DNA from: Trogon surrucura
Lineage: Eukaryota > Chordata > Aves > Trogoniformes > Trogonidae
DNA: 64,000 bases
NCBI GenBank assembly: GCA_020746105.1
Contig: CM036628.1
Location: forward strand, 19,611,191-19,675,190
Direction of reading: 5' to 3'
The translations under genes were made by a program, and so were the position numbers. The notes beneath the pieces were generated by a model. That model saw only the letters and a program-made list of their open reading frames with translations. It was not told the DNA's origin and searched no databases. Positions 42,233 to 63,217 of the stretch are shown piece after piece. Position 1 is the first letter of the stretch. Every line of letters begins with the position of its first letter.

Positions 42233-45200
42233 CTGGAAACAATTCAAGATAAACCAATATAAAATTTTTTAAGACTGAAGGTAGAAGTCTGTAGAGCAAT
42301 GCCTATAAATTACAAGCAGGACACAACCCTTTGGAGCAATCCTTTTGGGCAGCACCTACACATCATTAGAATTGTAGCACCCAGAATCGGTTAAACATCG
42401 TATACGCCAGATTCTCCTCTTCGTTTTCATCAGTCTGAGGGAAAGTATCGCTGACTTGGGTGAAATTACTTGTAAACGTAAAGCAGATTACAAATTTATT
42501 TTTAAACTGCGTTCTGTAAAAACGTGCTCACTCATTAAATAGGTGGTTTTGGAATAGAGAGAGAAGCAGTTTTTAAACGGGCTGATATGCTTTAGTAAAG
42601 AAGGGCTACTAATACAGATAAAACAGATCTACCAGTTAAATGGTAAAACCTATCTGACCTGGAAAATCACACGGTAAGTAATGAAGCGATCTCATTTTAA
42701 GGAACATTAATTTCGAACGCCTCAAAAAGGAAAACATAGAATGCACTTTGGTAATGATGAGAACAAAAAAAGAAGATTCAGACCTTAGGGTTTTAATTAA
42801 TGTGGTTTTCTGGTGCTGTGGCTGTAAGGTATTAACATGCATCAGTCATTCCCTACTACGGTATCAGTAGAACACTGATAGCAGGCCATTAAAATGGAAC
42901 AGAACAAACCCGACTATAATGCATTAGCACTTTGGCCTTGTCAGTGCGTGTTATTATCCCAAAACACAGAAACACACCCTCTAGCCTATGGGTTAAGTTC
43001 TGTCTGACCCGTGAAGCCAAAGATCCCCTTTTCTGTACGCCAGCCCGCTAAATCCAGTGTGCTTCTTCAGTGCCTGAGCAAATTTTTTTTTGCTACTGTT
43101 CTGTTTCTAGGTTAATTATAGAATTTTAATGTGAGCAAGAGTTTCTTTTTCATTATCAGCTTCACCCAGTTGATTAGAAGGACAAAGCATTTTCTGTGTA
43201 TTACTTATAAGCTAACATTTTTTTATTCACCATTGTTCCAAATGGAAAATGTCTGTAATTTCCCCGTCTGCCTAAGAGTTGAAACCACCATTAGCTTCAA
43301 ATGTATTGTGCAACTCCCGATCTCAAATTGGGTCTTAGAAGAACAATATTAATTAAGAAAAAAAAAAACCACGAATAAATCAAGCAAAAGAAAGAATCAG
43401 TAATACGGAAGAGAATGGAAAACAAGTAAAGATTATAAATTATAAAGAAAAAGTATAAAAATAATGTGCATAACAAATGAAGATCAACATAATACAACTT
43501 AGCAGTACTTTTTTAAAGAGAAGAAAGGTCTGAAGCTGTCAAGAGGTTTGTAACACAAATGTCAGATGCCCCAGCACGATCAACATCAAAACCAGAAATT
43601 TAGGATGGGAAGTGCTGGAGCCAAACAAAGGACCTTGTGATTTTGCATACTGCTTATTTTACTTCCAAGATCTTTCCCAAACAAATGTAACTTATGAACT
43701 GTTTTAACATTGAAACTTGGACATTTTTCTGAGAAGTAAGAAATTATTGTGTGTGAGCACACCGGAATAAATGGAAAGAAAAAAACCACCAACGTATTTA
43801 TGATGCTTTTGCTTCTTTAACACATAAGCAGAAGAGATTTGACATACACTGGCACAACTAATTATCAAAGTGTGTTAGATTCAGACTAGTGCTAGAGTAT
43901 AACTTTTGGTAATTAATCAACTAATAAATAAATAAATTAAAAGAAATGTAACAATGATAATACAACCTTAATTTTCACAAATGGTTTGAGAAAATGGACT
44001 TCTTGTTTGCCTTCTTGCATTTTGCATATAGTATTAGTGTTGAGGGTGTCATCTGTCTGAGTATCCTTCCATTGACCAGCTGCAACACAGACTGATTTCT
44101 AAGAATCGCTTTAATTCTGATAAATCCATGGCAGGATTTTCGAACTGTGGTCTATGTGAGTCCTTGCAATGAGGAAAGTGTCTGCTCAGCCATGAAAACC
44201 TCCAGAAGTTTATTTTCCTTACTTTGCCTGTGGCCCTTCAGTTCGAGCCTCAGATACGTATTTATTGGATCTAACATAAATCCTGTCTTTCCACTGAAAG
44301 ATATACATACTGTCACCGGGGTGGCTCAAATGTATATTCTTAAGTCAAAAAGTACAAAACATTCTACTAAACTAGAACAAAATTTGGAAGTCTGTTAATT
44401 GACAGATATATCTGTAGCTTAAAAATTCTGGTTTAATTGTTTTCGAAACAAAGACATATTGTTGGGACTTGAAAAATCTGTTTCCTTCTAGATTTTCAAA
44501 GTTGCAAAAAATCAGAAGCACATCATAAGCACAAGAAAAATCTTTATTATTACTGAGATCAGGCACGGAGCCCAATATTTTAAGTCATCGTGCAGTGTGA
44601 ATTTATGAAAGCAAGCCAAATACATCCATCTCCAATTTTAATCGGAGTTAAGATCTATGTTTCATTCTAATTTTATTACAAAATTATGTCACCTATCAGG
44701 GAGATAAAGCCTGACTATTAGTAATCTTAAGATGGAATCCTACTCTTCAGCGTTACAGCTCTTTCAAGAATCAAGGATGACATTTAATAACACCGATGGT
44801 ATCAAATCCTGCACCAGACTAACCAGTTCTATGACAGGGCAACTGAGTCAGTGCCTGGAGTGCTTAAAGCTTTTTCTTTTTTCCCCCCTCCAGCTGTGTT
44901 CCATTTCAGCAGTTATTGGATCTTCCACTGTAACTACCTTTGGCATTATCTCCATTGAACTGCAACATGTTTTTATTACCTGTGTTCTTCACAGACACAT
45001 TTTTCTTTACTACTCCTAGCTTGTGAGAAGTTTTCCCTTTCCTAGCTACCAAAGGAAAAAAAATTAGGAACTTCTTTTAACAAAGTCAGAAAAAGGAAAA
45101 AAAAAACCCCCACATAGTGTCAGAGTAGGTGAATGTACCATCCATCCATCCATCCATCCATCCATCCATCCATCCATCCATCCATCCATCCATCCATCCA

Positions 45201-46149
45201 TCCATCCATCGCTCCCTCCCTGTCAAAAAATAGCACCTAGCCGTACCGAATGCTATGATCAGGAGGAGGAGTCATTGGGTTCCTCTGAGGCTCAGAAATA
45301 ATACTCTTTTCAAAATCAGTTTTTAAAAGGGATCTTTCACCTTAAGTCTGTAAACTTCACAAAAATAACCTACAGTCTTGAAAATAAAGCCACTGAGAAT
45401 AGATGCCAAACACACTGCTGTACTTGGGTAGTATTCTTCTAAAATTGACCAAGCAAATCAGTTTGAAGAGATAAGCAAAACGATTTTTGTTAATCCATTT
45501 TCAGTAATACCCTTTATATGCATACATATACTCATATAAAAGCAGGTAAACCTTTGTATACCTTTATGCTCAGATGGATTTACAGGCACATGAATTTTCT
45601 ATATAAAACCAGAATTGATTATTGTTGTACTAGCATCTTATATATTTAGGCAGTCCCAATTCTAAGATTTTGAAAAATATTTCTAGTATTAAAAATGCAC
45701 TGTAGGATGGTACTCACATAATTAATCTCTACTTAATACAGCACTGAACTTTGGAGGCCCTTACAACTTATAGATGCTTTCATATGTCAGATAAGTCTTT
45801 TCAGGCCCTTCATTGAAGTTTAACCACCCAGAACATGACAACTAGAATAATCTCTAAGAGCTTGTGAATGAAACCGAGTAAATCAAGATGCCAGCTGTCC
45901 GAATAACAAGAATTTAAGTATCATTCAAAATTTTAAGTATGCACTGCAGAACAAATCTATAAATAACTTACCCCTGATTGTGAATGTTACCTTGTGATTA
46001 TACACTTTATTCCTTCACATAAACATTTGTCTAGTATTCAGAGAGAACAGATCATGATCTAGGAATGGTACATATCTGGGGGCATTGCAGTGTTAACAGC
46101 ACAGTTCATAAATCTGGACAATTACAAAATTTGAAGAAATCAACCCTAC
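42233..46149. other. Intron with ATCC microsatellite
   Basis: About 3.9 kb of intron. Apart from the tetranucleotide repeat near 45.14 kb I see nothing. Confidence 0.6.
45138..45210. repeat. (ATCC)n microsatellite
   Basis: About 18 uninterrupted CATC/ATCC units, followed by a decaying GCTCCCTCCCT tail. The purity suggests a polymorphic site. Confidence 0.97.
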
Positions 46150-46355
46150 CGTGAGTGGGTGTTTTTTCTCTTCTCCGCACTCCCGTAGCTCTGCTTCTCT
46201 CATACTCAGAGCCCATAGGGTGGCCTTCGCCTTCAATCAGGGTGTAGTATTTCCCACTTTCATGCTCCAGAAAATAACTTGGAGACTCCGAACCTTTCAT
46301 TCCAGACTTGCCGAATTTGCTGATGTCATCACAAGACATTATTCCGATTTCATCC
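46150..46355 (-). CDS. CNKSR2-like: CNK exon: linker with KGSESP motif
   Basis: This 206-bp exon has one leading base (completing Arg), 68 codons and one trailing G. The acceptor is TTTTAG and the donor is CACG|GTAGGG. The product contains KGSESPSYFLEHES, matching the KGSESPN-FLDQE signature of the CNK linker, and ends RRREKTPTH, like the (R)E-TP-YG segment before the LRP-SMP motif. The rest is poorly conserved and rich in Gly, Ser and charged residues, consistent with a disordered linker. KGSESP is shared by CNKSR2 and CNKSR3, so this exon confirms the family but not the paralogue. Confidence 0.92.
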
Positions 46356-46765
46356 CTAAAAACAGTAAAACAGAAGATTTTGGAGAAATTTACCACTTTG
46401 GGATAAAGCTCAGGTGTACAACTGTCTCTCCCAAACACTGTACTTGAGATTCTATATGTGAGAAGGCGTGCTTCAGGATAAGACACAAATGGTCATATAA
46501 AAGTAAATAAAAGTAAATTATTATGGACTTCTTTAAATGCTTTCTTGATTTAGGACTAAAACCAGGTTTTGCTCAACTTGTATCTAGCTAAGTGAAAGTC
46601 AAATCTTTCAAAATAATGATATCCTACTTAATGTATTTCTAGCTCTTAGTTTTAGTAAATATTTAGTTTGGTTGTGCGGCTTCTTTTAAAACAAAAATTA
46701 AGCTAGTGAAATGGAAGTGTAAAATTTTACTTTTCAAGCCCTCAAATTCATTAGGACATAAATAC
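46356..46765. other. Short intron, no feature seen
   Basis: About 410 bp of AT-rich intron between two linker exons, the shortest intron seen in the gene. Confidence 0.7.
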
Positions 46766-46899
46766 CTGGGGCCATAAAGTCCTGACATAGGAGACAGAAT
46801 GAAAACATCCTGGAGTGCAGAGTTGTCCATTTTGGAGGATATGCCCATTGTACTTGTTGGTGTTGTAGAACTGCTTGTTGGACTGGTTGGAATTACAGG
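46766..46899 (-). CDS. CNKSR2-like: CNK exon: Ser/Thr/Pro-rich start of the linker
   Basis: The exon is 134 bp: 44 codons plus two bases (AG). It follows a TACAG acceptor and is closed by CCCCAG|GTATTT. The product opens PVIPTSPTSSSTTPTST, then carries DNSALQDVFILSP and ends GLYGPR. The Ser/Thr/Pro run, the SALQD(V/L) motif and the closing Pro-Arg occupy the same order in CNKSR2, where the motif leads into a proline-rich IPPPP stretch. Here that stretch is changed to ILSPMSG, so a polyproline contact site may be lost. The split Arg codon (AG|G) is completed by the next exon. Confidence 0.88.
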
Positions 46900-53973
<7,074 letters not shown>

Positions 53974-54198
53974 CTAAGGAAAAATTCCATAATTGAATTT
54001 TGAAAGCTTTCCGTTTAACTTTAAATGTGAAGGAAGTCTTCTATTAACCAAAAAGGTCCATTACAGCCTACTCTTTGCAAACATAAGCAGTTTTTGTAAA
54101 CTGTGCCTGAATGCTTTCGATGGGCTGAAATGATGCTGCATTTTAATTTTTTTCAGCTACCTTTCTCAACAAAATAAGGCATAAGTGAACTCGATCTC

Positions 54199-54715
54199 CC
54201 TTTTTTTCCCCTTAAAAATCCCAAGAACTGTAATTTCCATTTGAATCTTCCCATCAGGGATGGGAAAGAGTCATTTTGGGATTGACGCGACTAGAATATT
54301 TTGGCTGTACATTTTCAAAATTACTCTTGTTACTTACAATTAATACACTGATTTTGTGTAAAGCATTTTCTGTATTAAGTAAGAAATACCAGATAACTAG
54401 GAGGTAGCTATGTTCATCCTCTTTTTTTTTTCCCCCATGAAACCAGTTACGTTAACAAATATATTAAAATATACAAAAAATATTAACAAAACAAACCCAC
54501 TCATTTTACTTTGCTTTTCAAATAACTTTTCAATGCAGTCGTGATTTATTTTTAATAAAAGAGTGCAAAAAGTATCAAACCAAAGCAGGTTACAAATTAT
54601 ATAATGAACAATTGAAAGAGAAATAAAAGGTTTACTGTGTGGAATCTGGTCTAACCAAGGAACACTCTGTAGTACAATTATAAAGATCAAAGGAAAAATA
54701 ATTGTACTTTAAGCA
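54199..54715 (-). repeat. Inverted repeat, left arm (~515 bp)
   Basis: The reverse complement of this block matches 61303-61815 almost base for base. In a ~220-bp stretch compared by eye I counted about seven differences. Both arms carry the same fortuitous frame, with FDTFCTLLLK and FVYFNIFVNVTGFMGEKK. No known transposon is recognised. Confidence 0.9.
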
Positions 54716-55804
54716 AAAAAATAGGAAAAAAAAAAAGAACATCACTAGTACTGAAAGGATTTTGTATGTGCCACCCACAAAAAGCTATTGAGAGATATTT
54801 CTTAACCTTCTTGATTATTTAAATATGAATTTACGATGAACTGTTTATACATTAAAAGAGAAAAAGTATTTGGGATCTTTTTTTACAAAACCTAATGTTT
54901 ACATTATCCTATTATCCTGAATGGTTGAAGAGGTTTTAAATGTGACTAATAATATAAATCACAGTATATAAAGATGTTGATGGTAAAAGTAGTTTCTCAC
55001 ACACTTAAGTGCTGCTGAATTTCTATCCATATTTCCACAGGCACATGAGAAATAAAACCAGCAAAAAATAGAGGGCATCAAATCAGTCAGATATGTAAAT
55101 TCAGAACTGAAAGTGAAACTCATAAAAATTTGCATTTTTCTAAACCCCAATCAATCTTTCTTTGAATTTACACCGCCAAAATCAGTGGGATTGTACTATT
55201 TGAAGTAAGAGAATAAATTTGCCTCTGTTCAGCAGTTCCTGTACGCAAGTGATGTATTAGCTTGTTCACTATGAATAAAAAAAGAAATTCCTACCACTTA
55301 AGACTTCACAGTGAATTATCATTAAAGATGGTTTGTCCTATTTCCTGAGTAACATTATTATTGAAGAAGTTTCTTTGCGAGTACAGTCTCGAAAAATGTA
55401 GCACCCAAATTAGTACCGACAGACATATATATTGCAATTCTTGCAGGATTTGCTAATGTTCACTTTTACAGCCTGTATTTTTTTGGTCACACAGTTGTGA
55501 GCTGGTCTAGATGACCAGACTTCCACCACAAATTTTGAAATCTGTCACTGATGCCAGAAAAACGGTACGACTAAAGCAGACTCTTAGTTACTCAAACCTC
55601 ATCCAGGGACTAAGCTATTGCCTCCCTTTAGTCTTGCCCAGTTATTTTCAGGAAGTATTTCAAGGATCTTGCAGAAGTAACTCCAAGGGCAAGAGGAAGC
55701 CTGCCTAAGAAGGAGCTACTGGAAAGAGGAACCACTTGCAAGTGGCAACTGGGTTATGGGTTCACATTCAGCACTGGGGACTAGAAAGCTGTGCACAAGT
55801 GTGG

Positions 55805-56036
55805 CCAGGGAGGGGGAAGTTTAGATTGGATATTAGGAAAAACTTCTTCACCAAAAGGGTGGTGAAGCACTAGAATGGGTTGCCAAAGGAGGTGGTGGAG
55901 TCACCAACCCTGGACGCGTTTAAAAGATGGTTGGATGTGGCACTCCAGGAGATGGTTTAGTGTTAGGGTGGTGCAGGGCTGTAGGTAGGACTTGATGATC
56001 TTAAAGGTCCTTTCCAACCTTGACTGTTCTATGATT
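55805..56036 (+). mobile_element. CR1 LINE 3' end fragment
   Basis: Plus-strand CR1: TTTAGATTGGATATTAGGAA, AACTTCTTCACC, then GAATGGGTTGCC, GTGGAGTCACC, a GATGATCTTAAAGGTCC block and the end CAACCTTGACTGTTCTATGA. About 230 bp, 5'-truncated and antisense to the CNK gene. It sits in the spacer of the inverted repeat. Confidence 0.92.
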
Positions 56037-59000
56037 CCACGACTTTGGTGAATTTTCCCAGCCTCATCTACTTGCATATTCTCCGATTCACACCCGATTT
56101 CTAGATTTGCTGCTCAAGGAAAGCGGCTGGGTGCAGAGCGGAGAATCCACTTAGCCTTTTAAATACTGCATCCTTTTTAAAACAGGACTTAATTGAGCCA
56201 GGTTTTAATTTGAGCACCGACGGCTACCTTCCTACCCACAGCTCTGCTAAACAAAATGGTATGGATCCAATCCTGCACAGAATATTTTTTTGCAAAAGTC
56301 CATTTCTTGCACAGAAAAGCTGAGCCCCCAGCACTTCTAAAAGTGCCAGGTTCTGATTTATTTCCATTTCCTGCTCCAAACACGGCAGATTTTTACAGCA
56401 GTGATAAATGACCATAGCAAAGAGCTCTCACACGTGTTGTAACTTGCAAGCATTGAGTGCCACTAGATTTGCTGTGGTTTTTTTGATTGTGTTTGACCTG
56501 TCAGAGTCCATTATAACATTTTAATCAAAATCGCTCTTCTGACCAAAGTGTGTATTCCCACTGCTGTTAAAGAATAAGGCAATAAAAAGAATAAATTTCA
56601 GTGCTCAGGATCAGGGCAGTCTACTTATTGTATCAGGTGAAGTCTCTAATTATTTCCTCTTAGAGGCAGATAATATCTGATTACCCACGAAGGTTGATGG
56701 AAACCAATAAAGGCAATTGTGAAGAGATTTCAGTTAAAACACCCTTACAAGGGCTGAAGAGAAATTATGATACAAACTGCAAGGTTCTAAGCTATTCCCA
56801 CTGTGGGTCAAAGCCACAGTGTCAGCGTTCGGCTTCCAAAGAACTGCAATATGTGTCGTAATTCTAAAAAGGACTTTAATAGCTTTTTTAAACTTCCATT
56901 CTATCCTTAATGCTGCTGTTCTATTGAAAACTTTCTAAAAACTGGCCACAGGAAACCAGAAAATGGGAGTAATTACAAAGAGGCCACAGCCAAACAAATG
57001 CAAATGTGTCAACTTGCATTCCAAAAGAACTCTTCTAGTTTGTGCTTTGCTTATAACATGACAGAGGCTGGTTGTGTTTTATTTTTTTTTTCACTCAATT
57101 ATAGTATTAAAAATGAACTATTTTTGATTTTTATAGATCGATGTAATTTTCAGACTGCTTAAATCTTTAGAGTTCCATGAGCTCCTTTTAGAAAAGGATG
57201 ATAAATAATTAAGTTAATGATAAATTATTTCAATGAGAACCTTAATGACGAAACCATTAAATATCAAGATCTATTAGAGAACAGTCTGCAGTCATTACTA
57301 CTATGCAATGATAAAATGATCTTAGGAATTTGGACATGTTATTATAAATTGCATTACTAAATATATCTTTGAAAAAATAGAAGTCATTACAGTGGATTAG
57401 AAATCTTAGTTGAGAACCAGTCCTTGAGACAGTTTTTGACATTTATTCTTAAAGAACGGTCTTTAATAACAATTACTAGCTGGTAGCTATGGTAAGATGT
57501 ATTCAGCAAAAGGATATTTTCCTCTAAGATTTTTAGCGTATACCCTCAATTAATCAGATTCTACAAAACCAGTTAAGGTCTTTTATTCAGTAATGAAAGT
57601 TAACATTAAAAGTAGACCAAGGAAGGAAAATAAAAAGAGTCATGTGGTACTCATTCTTTTTTCCTGAATAAATGAAATTGGTGCAATTGGGAAACCCATT
57701 ATGTTCAAGTTTGGGAGGATGTTATTATGTCATTTTTGAACAGCGCAGGAAAGTTCTCGTCATGGTGCACTATTTTCTGCTAAAAATATCTGCATATTGA
57801 AAGAGTGCACTATTTTTTTTTATGTCTTTATAAACTGGGCATACAAAACCCAGAATGTGGAAAGCCACGTGCCTGCTGTTGTCATACTTCATAACTCCAA
57901 GAACACACAAAACGCAGACAGGTGCCAACAAGGGGAGCTGCTACCACAGTGTTACACACAGAGTTTGCAAAAATCATGGAAACTTTAATATTTACTGGCT
58001 TAAAATTCTAACTTTAGGAAAAAAATACTTTTTAAATTTAGATGCTAAATGGAAGATGTCTAGAAGAATGCAGAACAACTCGCTAAAAATAATGAGAGGC
58101 AGGCAGAAGTTTAATACCTTGGTGGTTTACACTTAGGGTAGCTCTAGTCAGTCGTTTTTACTGAATTGTACATCCTCAGTGTAGGAAGAAGGGCCCCAGA
58201 GGAAAAACAATCGCGTACTACTGTCTATGTTATAGGATTTGTCAGTTTTCTCATGGAACATACAAGTCAAATTAGTAGAAACTGCAAAATATAGCAACTT
58301 TAAAAATAATAATTCAAAAAATATGAACCCCTACAATACTAAATTTCTTTACCATAGAAGTATAATGATTTAGACATCCCCAATGTTGTAGTAACTTTGT
58401 GTACCTAAACCTAATTATTTTGTAGCTGGGACCACATAACTAATGTTCAGAAATCCATAACTCCCTTGCATTAACCAGCAGTAAATAATTTTTTTTCCCA
58501 GTTCCCCAATATGTGCCTTAGACCCTCCCCACATTGACTTTGTTCCTTTTCATTTGGAAGATCCAGATTTGTGCGAATGGGATCTGGAGTGCACACTACT
58601 GGCAAGAGAGATTTAGGCATTTTTGTACGTCCAAGCTCCGTTCATGCTGGACAAGCACCCTTTCTCCTTTTTTAACAGAAAAGCCAATGACAACCCACTA
58701 ATGATCTGTAAGAATAACAAACTAATGCAAAAAATACTTAATGTTACACGCACACACAAGACGGAAGAAAACATAAGCCAGTGAATTTGTGGATGACCAC
58801 ACAGGCGTTAAGTGCGTGATATCAAAAAAACTCCTGAAAAAAACAGTGGGACTGTTGAACATGGTGGCGCTTATCAGAGGATTCCAGTAGTCAAAACCAC
58901 CAGAAGAGTGATTCACCTCCATGCTCATTTCCTCAAAATGCATTATACGTATTTGTTATCGTACAAAATTAAGAAGACACAGCTTAGTGGAAAACCTATA

Positions 59001-61124
59001 TTCCTTTCTCTGCTTTTTCTGAAAGTTCTGGGGCTAAAGCAGAAGTATGTTTTCTCAGTTCCTTCACTGCCTTGTCAAACCCTAAACATCTCTCAGAACT
59101 CCGAAGAACGGAAAACTCAAAGTAATACAAAAATAAGAAGAGAGTTTCACAGAAGGAGGGCATGTTACACCTATGTTTGTGAGACGCTGGGCTCACTGTA
59201 TCCCATGCCAGCTTTAATGTCACCTGGGATGGAGAGAGAGCATTGACTAAACAGGAATTTAAGAACTACCCTGGTTGGTCTGGAAATCGATTGTACAGAA
59301 TATTTTCTAAATATTTAGAGTACACTATATTGCACGCCACCTGAAAACAAGTCGTTCTGCTTGGACTGCGGTAACCCTTCCATGAACCAGGACAGATGTT
59401 TCCCCTCAAGGCTCTTCAAATACATAAGCAAAGCCATCTGGATACTTATTTGAACCTCAAAACAGTACGACCTCTCTTCATATTTGCATTAAAAAAAAAA
59501 ATAAAATAAAGGAGAGGAGCCCTGTGTAAACACAATTTTTTTTTTTTTTTTTGTTAAGGAAACAGACTAGCTTCCTTTCGTATTTTAAGCCTATAATTTA
59601 CTTACATCACTAGGGAATTAATCAAGGGAATTGGTTTGATTAACATGGAAATCAGGAATTATTATTAGACAAAAATGTAGTGGAAAATCAGAAGACTACT
59701 TTCTCTTACTGAATGGGAAGCTTGTCATTAACACCTGTAGCTGATTCACTCTTATTATTAATATCCAAACTGTTACTAACAGCAATTGATGATGAAAAAA
59801 CAAATGTTCTTCCGTTATCTAGCACCATTATTTTCATTAACTAATGGAGAAATACAGCAATATTCCAGGAAGCTGCAAAATCTGCTACTGGAAAACATGC
59901 ATCACTAAGCCTTTTTGAAAGGCAGAATGCAGAGAATAAGTAACACGTGGTGATTTGTATGGCAAGAGGATTGGATCTTTTGGGGGAAGACCTTGCAATT
60001 CTCATGACATCCCTTGCCTTTCCTTTCCCTACTCGTATTTCACAACACACCATGTGCTGAAACACAGGTGGGGTGACCTGGCACTACATTTACAGATTTT
60101 CCTCCATCTAAAATGAGCTCACGTTAAGAGTCAAATTTACAATTCGACTAACGTACACCTAAGATATTAATTCAATAAATGTAATCGTTTTCATCAGTTC
60201 TTCAAACACTGTCCTAGACAGACTTCTTAAATTCTACTGCAGACCTCCTTACAGATGTTTGTATGGATGCTTGATCTTGCTGATCATTGGGGCTTTTACC
60301 TTAAAGAGTTCTTTCTCTTTCTGGTCTTTACAGCCTCTGTGTGTTAAGAAAGAATAATTCAGTCTCAGACCTAGTGGGCTGGGTTAACTAAATAGAAATC
60401 CTTCAAAAAAACCTGTCTTCATATGAGACTGATGAGACATTTTCTTCTTTATTCGTTACATTTTTTTAATGTTCGATCTTTTTAATGTTCGTATATAACT
60501 TCACACCTTTGATGGCTGTAAATGACCTGAACGTCACCCAGTATTTCAGACAAGATATTACCAATGTCGAGACAATGATATTAAAACTCTATTTCTCCTG
60601 GAAACTTGTTCCTGATTAATTCCAAGTTCATCTTTGCCATTTTCAGTCACATCACCTCTATGGCGCTCAGTTGATTTGGGATTAATTACTGCATTCTGAC
60701 TTCTGGAGTCTTGCCAGTTGCTCCCGAGTAACATCTAGCTTTCCACCAGAATTACTAAAAGCATTATTATTGCTCTCAGTCTTATTAAATGACCTTCAAA
60801 TTCTAATCCTTAAAAAAGGAAAGGGATGTTCAGTTTTCTGAAAAGTCAGTTTTCCCTAATGTTCATAAATCTATGCTGCATTTCGCCTAATGGGCCATTT
60901 CCCTTCATGTCTTTAAGTTATCCTTTCCTCCCTAAATCACCCCCAAAATCTTGCAAAGTATTAACTAATAAAATTTTGCCTTCTTCCAGCATACAATGTT
61001 ATCCTAAACAGACAATTCCTTAAAAATCCTTCCTTAGGGACTTGCGATTGGAAGTTTTAATCTCTTCAGTAAACTGAGATGTAGATGATTTGGCATTAAA
61101 CTATCCAACTTTGCTTCCATCTTG

Positions 61125-61162
61125 AATATATAAATATATATATGTATGTATGTATGTATACA
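61125..61162. repeat. (AT)n/(TATG)n simple repeat
   Basis: A short alternating ATATAT tract passes into four TATG units (TATGTATGTATGTATAC). It lies about 140 bp from the right inverted-repeat arm. Confidence 0.85.
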
Positions 61163-61302
61163 TTTGTTATGATTGGTTTTCCTCTCTTTGTTCTATGTTT
61201 CATCCTATGTTCTATGTTTCATCAGAAAAGCAAATAAAGGAATTGGATAATGACTGAATGATCTTAACAGCCAGTGGTGAATTATCTGATTTAATTTATT
61301 TC

Positions 61303-61815
61303 TTGCTTAAAGTACAATTATTTTTCCTTTGATCTTTATAATTGTACTACAGAGTGTTTCTTGGTTAGACCAGATTCCACACAGTAAACCTTTTATTTCT
61401 CTTTCAATTGTTGCATTATATAATTTGTAACCTGCTTTGGTTTGATACTTTTTGCACTCTTTTATTAAAAAAAAATCACAACTGCATTGAAAAGTTATTT
61501 GAAAAGCAAAGTAAAATGAGTAGGTTTGTTTTGTTAATATTTTTTGTATATTTTAATATATTTGTTAATGTAACTGGTTTCATGGGGGAAAAAAAGAGGA
61601 TGAACATAGCTACCTCCTAGTTATCTGGTATTTCTTACTTAATACAGAAAATGCTTTACACAAAATCAGTGTATTAATTGTAAGTAACAAGAGTAATTTT
61701 GAAAATGTACAGCCAAAATATTCTAGTTGCGTCAATCTCAAAATGATTCTTTCCCATCCCTGATGGAAAGATTCAAATGGAAATTACAGTTCTTGGGGTT
61801 TTTAAGGGGAAAAAA
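61303..61815 (+). repeat. Inverted repeat, right arm (~515 bp)
   Basis: Partner of 54199-54715 in opposite orientation, beginning TTGCTTAAAGTACAATTATT and ending near AAGGGGAAAAAATC. Similarity stops sharply at both ends. The arms are separated by about 6.6 kb. Confidence 0.9.
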
Positions 61816-63155
61816 TCAAATAAAAGTGTCCTCTCATTCATTTTGCTTATGTATGACTGAAAACTGAATACAAGCCTTTTAAAAAGAGTCAACAACTAGT
61901 TGGCAACAGCTACATTAGGCTCATCGTACTATTTTAGCCCAGGAGCTCGCCCTACCCCTTGGATGAATGTTTTCACTGGACAGCTCTGTAACTCAGTGTT
62001 AAATACGCAAAATATTACAGTTGGGAACTTAAATAGGTTGTGTTGAGGAGGGTTATGCATTAGGATGACAAACTGGAAGTGCTTAAATTATCTAGCTTAG
62101 GAAAAAAAAGTGAAGAGGTAAATTGATTGCATCCTGAAAATACGTAAATGAGGAACCTGCTCTCCAGTCTAACGGATAAAAATATATCAAGATCAAAGGA
62201 CTGGAAGCTTGTGCCAGACAAATGTAGACTACAAATGACTTTTCCCCCTCACAGCAATGAGAATAATTAACTACCGGAAGAATTTATTACAGGTTGTAGG
62301 AACACCAATGAAAGTTTTAAAACTCAAATGATCTTACTAAATGAGCAAATATGAATTTCTCCAGAAAATACATTGGCCTAGTTCAGTCAAAATCAGATTA
62401 AGTGATGCCAGTAGTCACTTTTATAGGATTGGAATCTATTAAGAGAGATCCATATTTTCTCTAATCAGGAAAGTATTTGGATTAGTGGCTCTATAAGATT
62501 ACTGTATATAATCATCTTCAGGTTCTCTCAAAACACATGTTGTTGAGTGGGGCTTACATCAGATAGACCCCAAAAATGCTACTGAAATGTCAATCTTAAG
62601 AAAATATCTTTCTTAGGACAACGAAGATGAAATCTGTTGGATGAAGAATCTCTGAAGGACACAGACATCTGAAGACAGTACATTTATTTTAGATTGTATA
62701 ACTTAACCTGTGTACACATCTAATGAAAGGCAATGAACAAGTAAAAGAAGGAATAAGAAGTAACACTAAGACCTTTATTTTTGTCACCTCAGCTTTTAAT
62801 GTCTTAGAGTCTCCGAAAACTAACACTGGAGACCATGGATTTCACCAGATAGATATATTGTAAGTAATATTTTAACTATCTCTCTTGAAAATTCTGCAAC
62901 AACCGAGGAAGTATTTAGGATACTAAATGTAATCATTTCCCTCTTCACAGGGCAGTGCTAAATACTTCATATGGAATAAACTGAACAGAATGGTATAGAA
63001 ATAAAAAAACAACTCCACTTCTTTCAGCTCCAGACCAAGGTAAAGGGAAGACACAAGTCATTATAATTGTCTAGAAACCAATGGAAACTTTTGCTGTAGT
63101 TCTCCTTTAGAGGGAATGAAGATGTGACTTAAAAAAAAGTGGATTAAATACTGAA

Positions 63156-63217
63156 TGAAAGAAAGAGAGAAAGAAAAGGGAAAGAGAGACAGAAAGAAAG
63201 AGAGAGAGAAAGAAAGC
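63156..63217. repeat. GA-rich (GAAA/GA)n simple repeat
   Basis: Imperfect GAAA, GAGA and GACA units. It is purine-only for most of its length and produces spurious Lys/Glu/Arg-rich or Ser/Phe/Leu-rich open frames on the two strands. Confidence 0.9.

Noticed and set aside
54397..61620. Two near-identical open frames (FDTFCTLLLK...) as a gene family
   Set aside because: They lie in the two arms of an inverted repeat, are AT-driven and show no protein motif.
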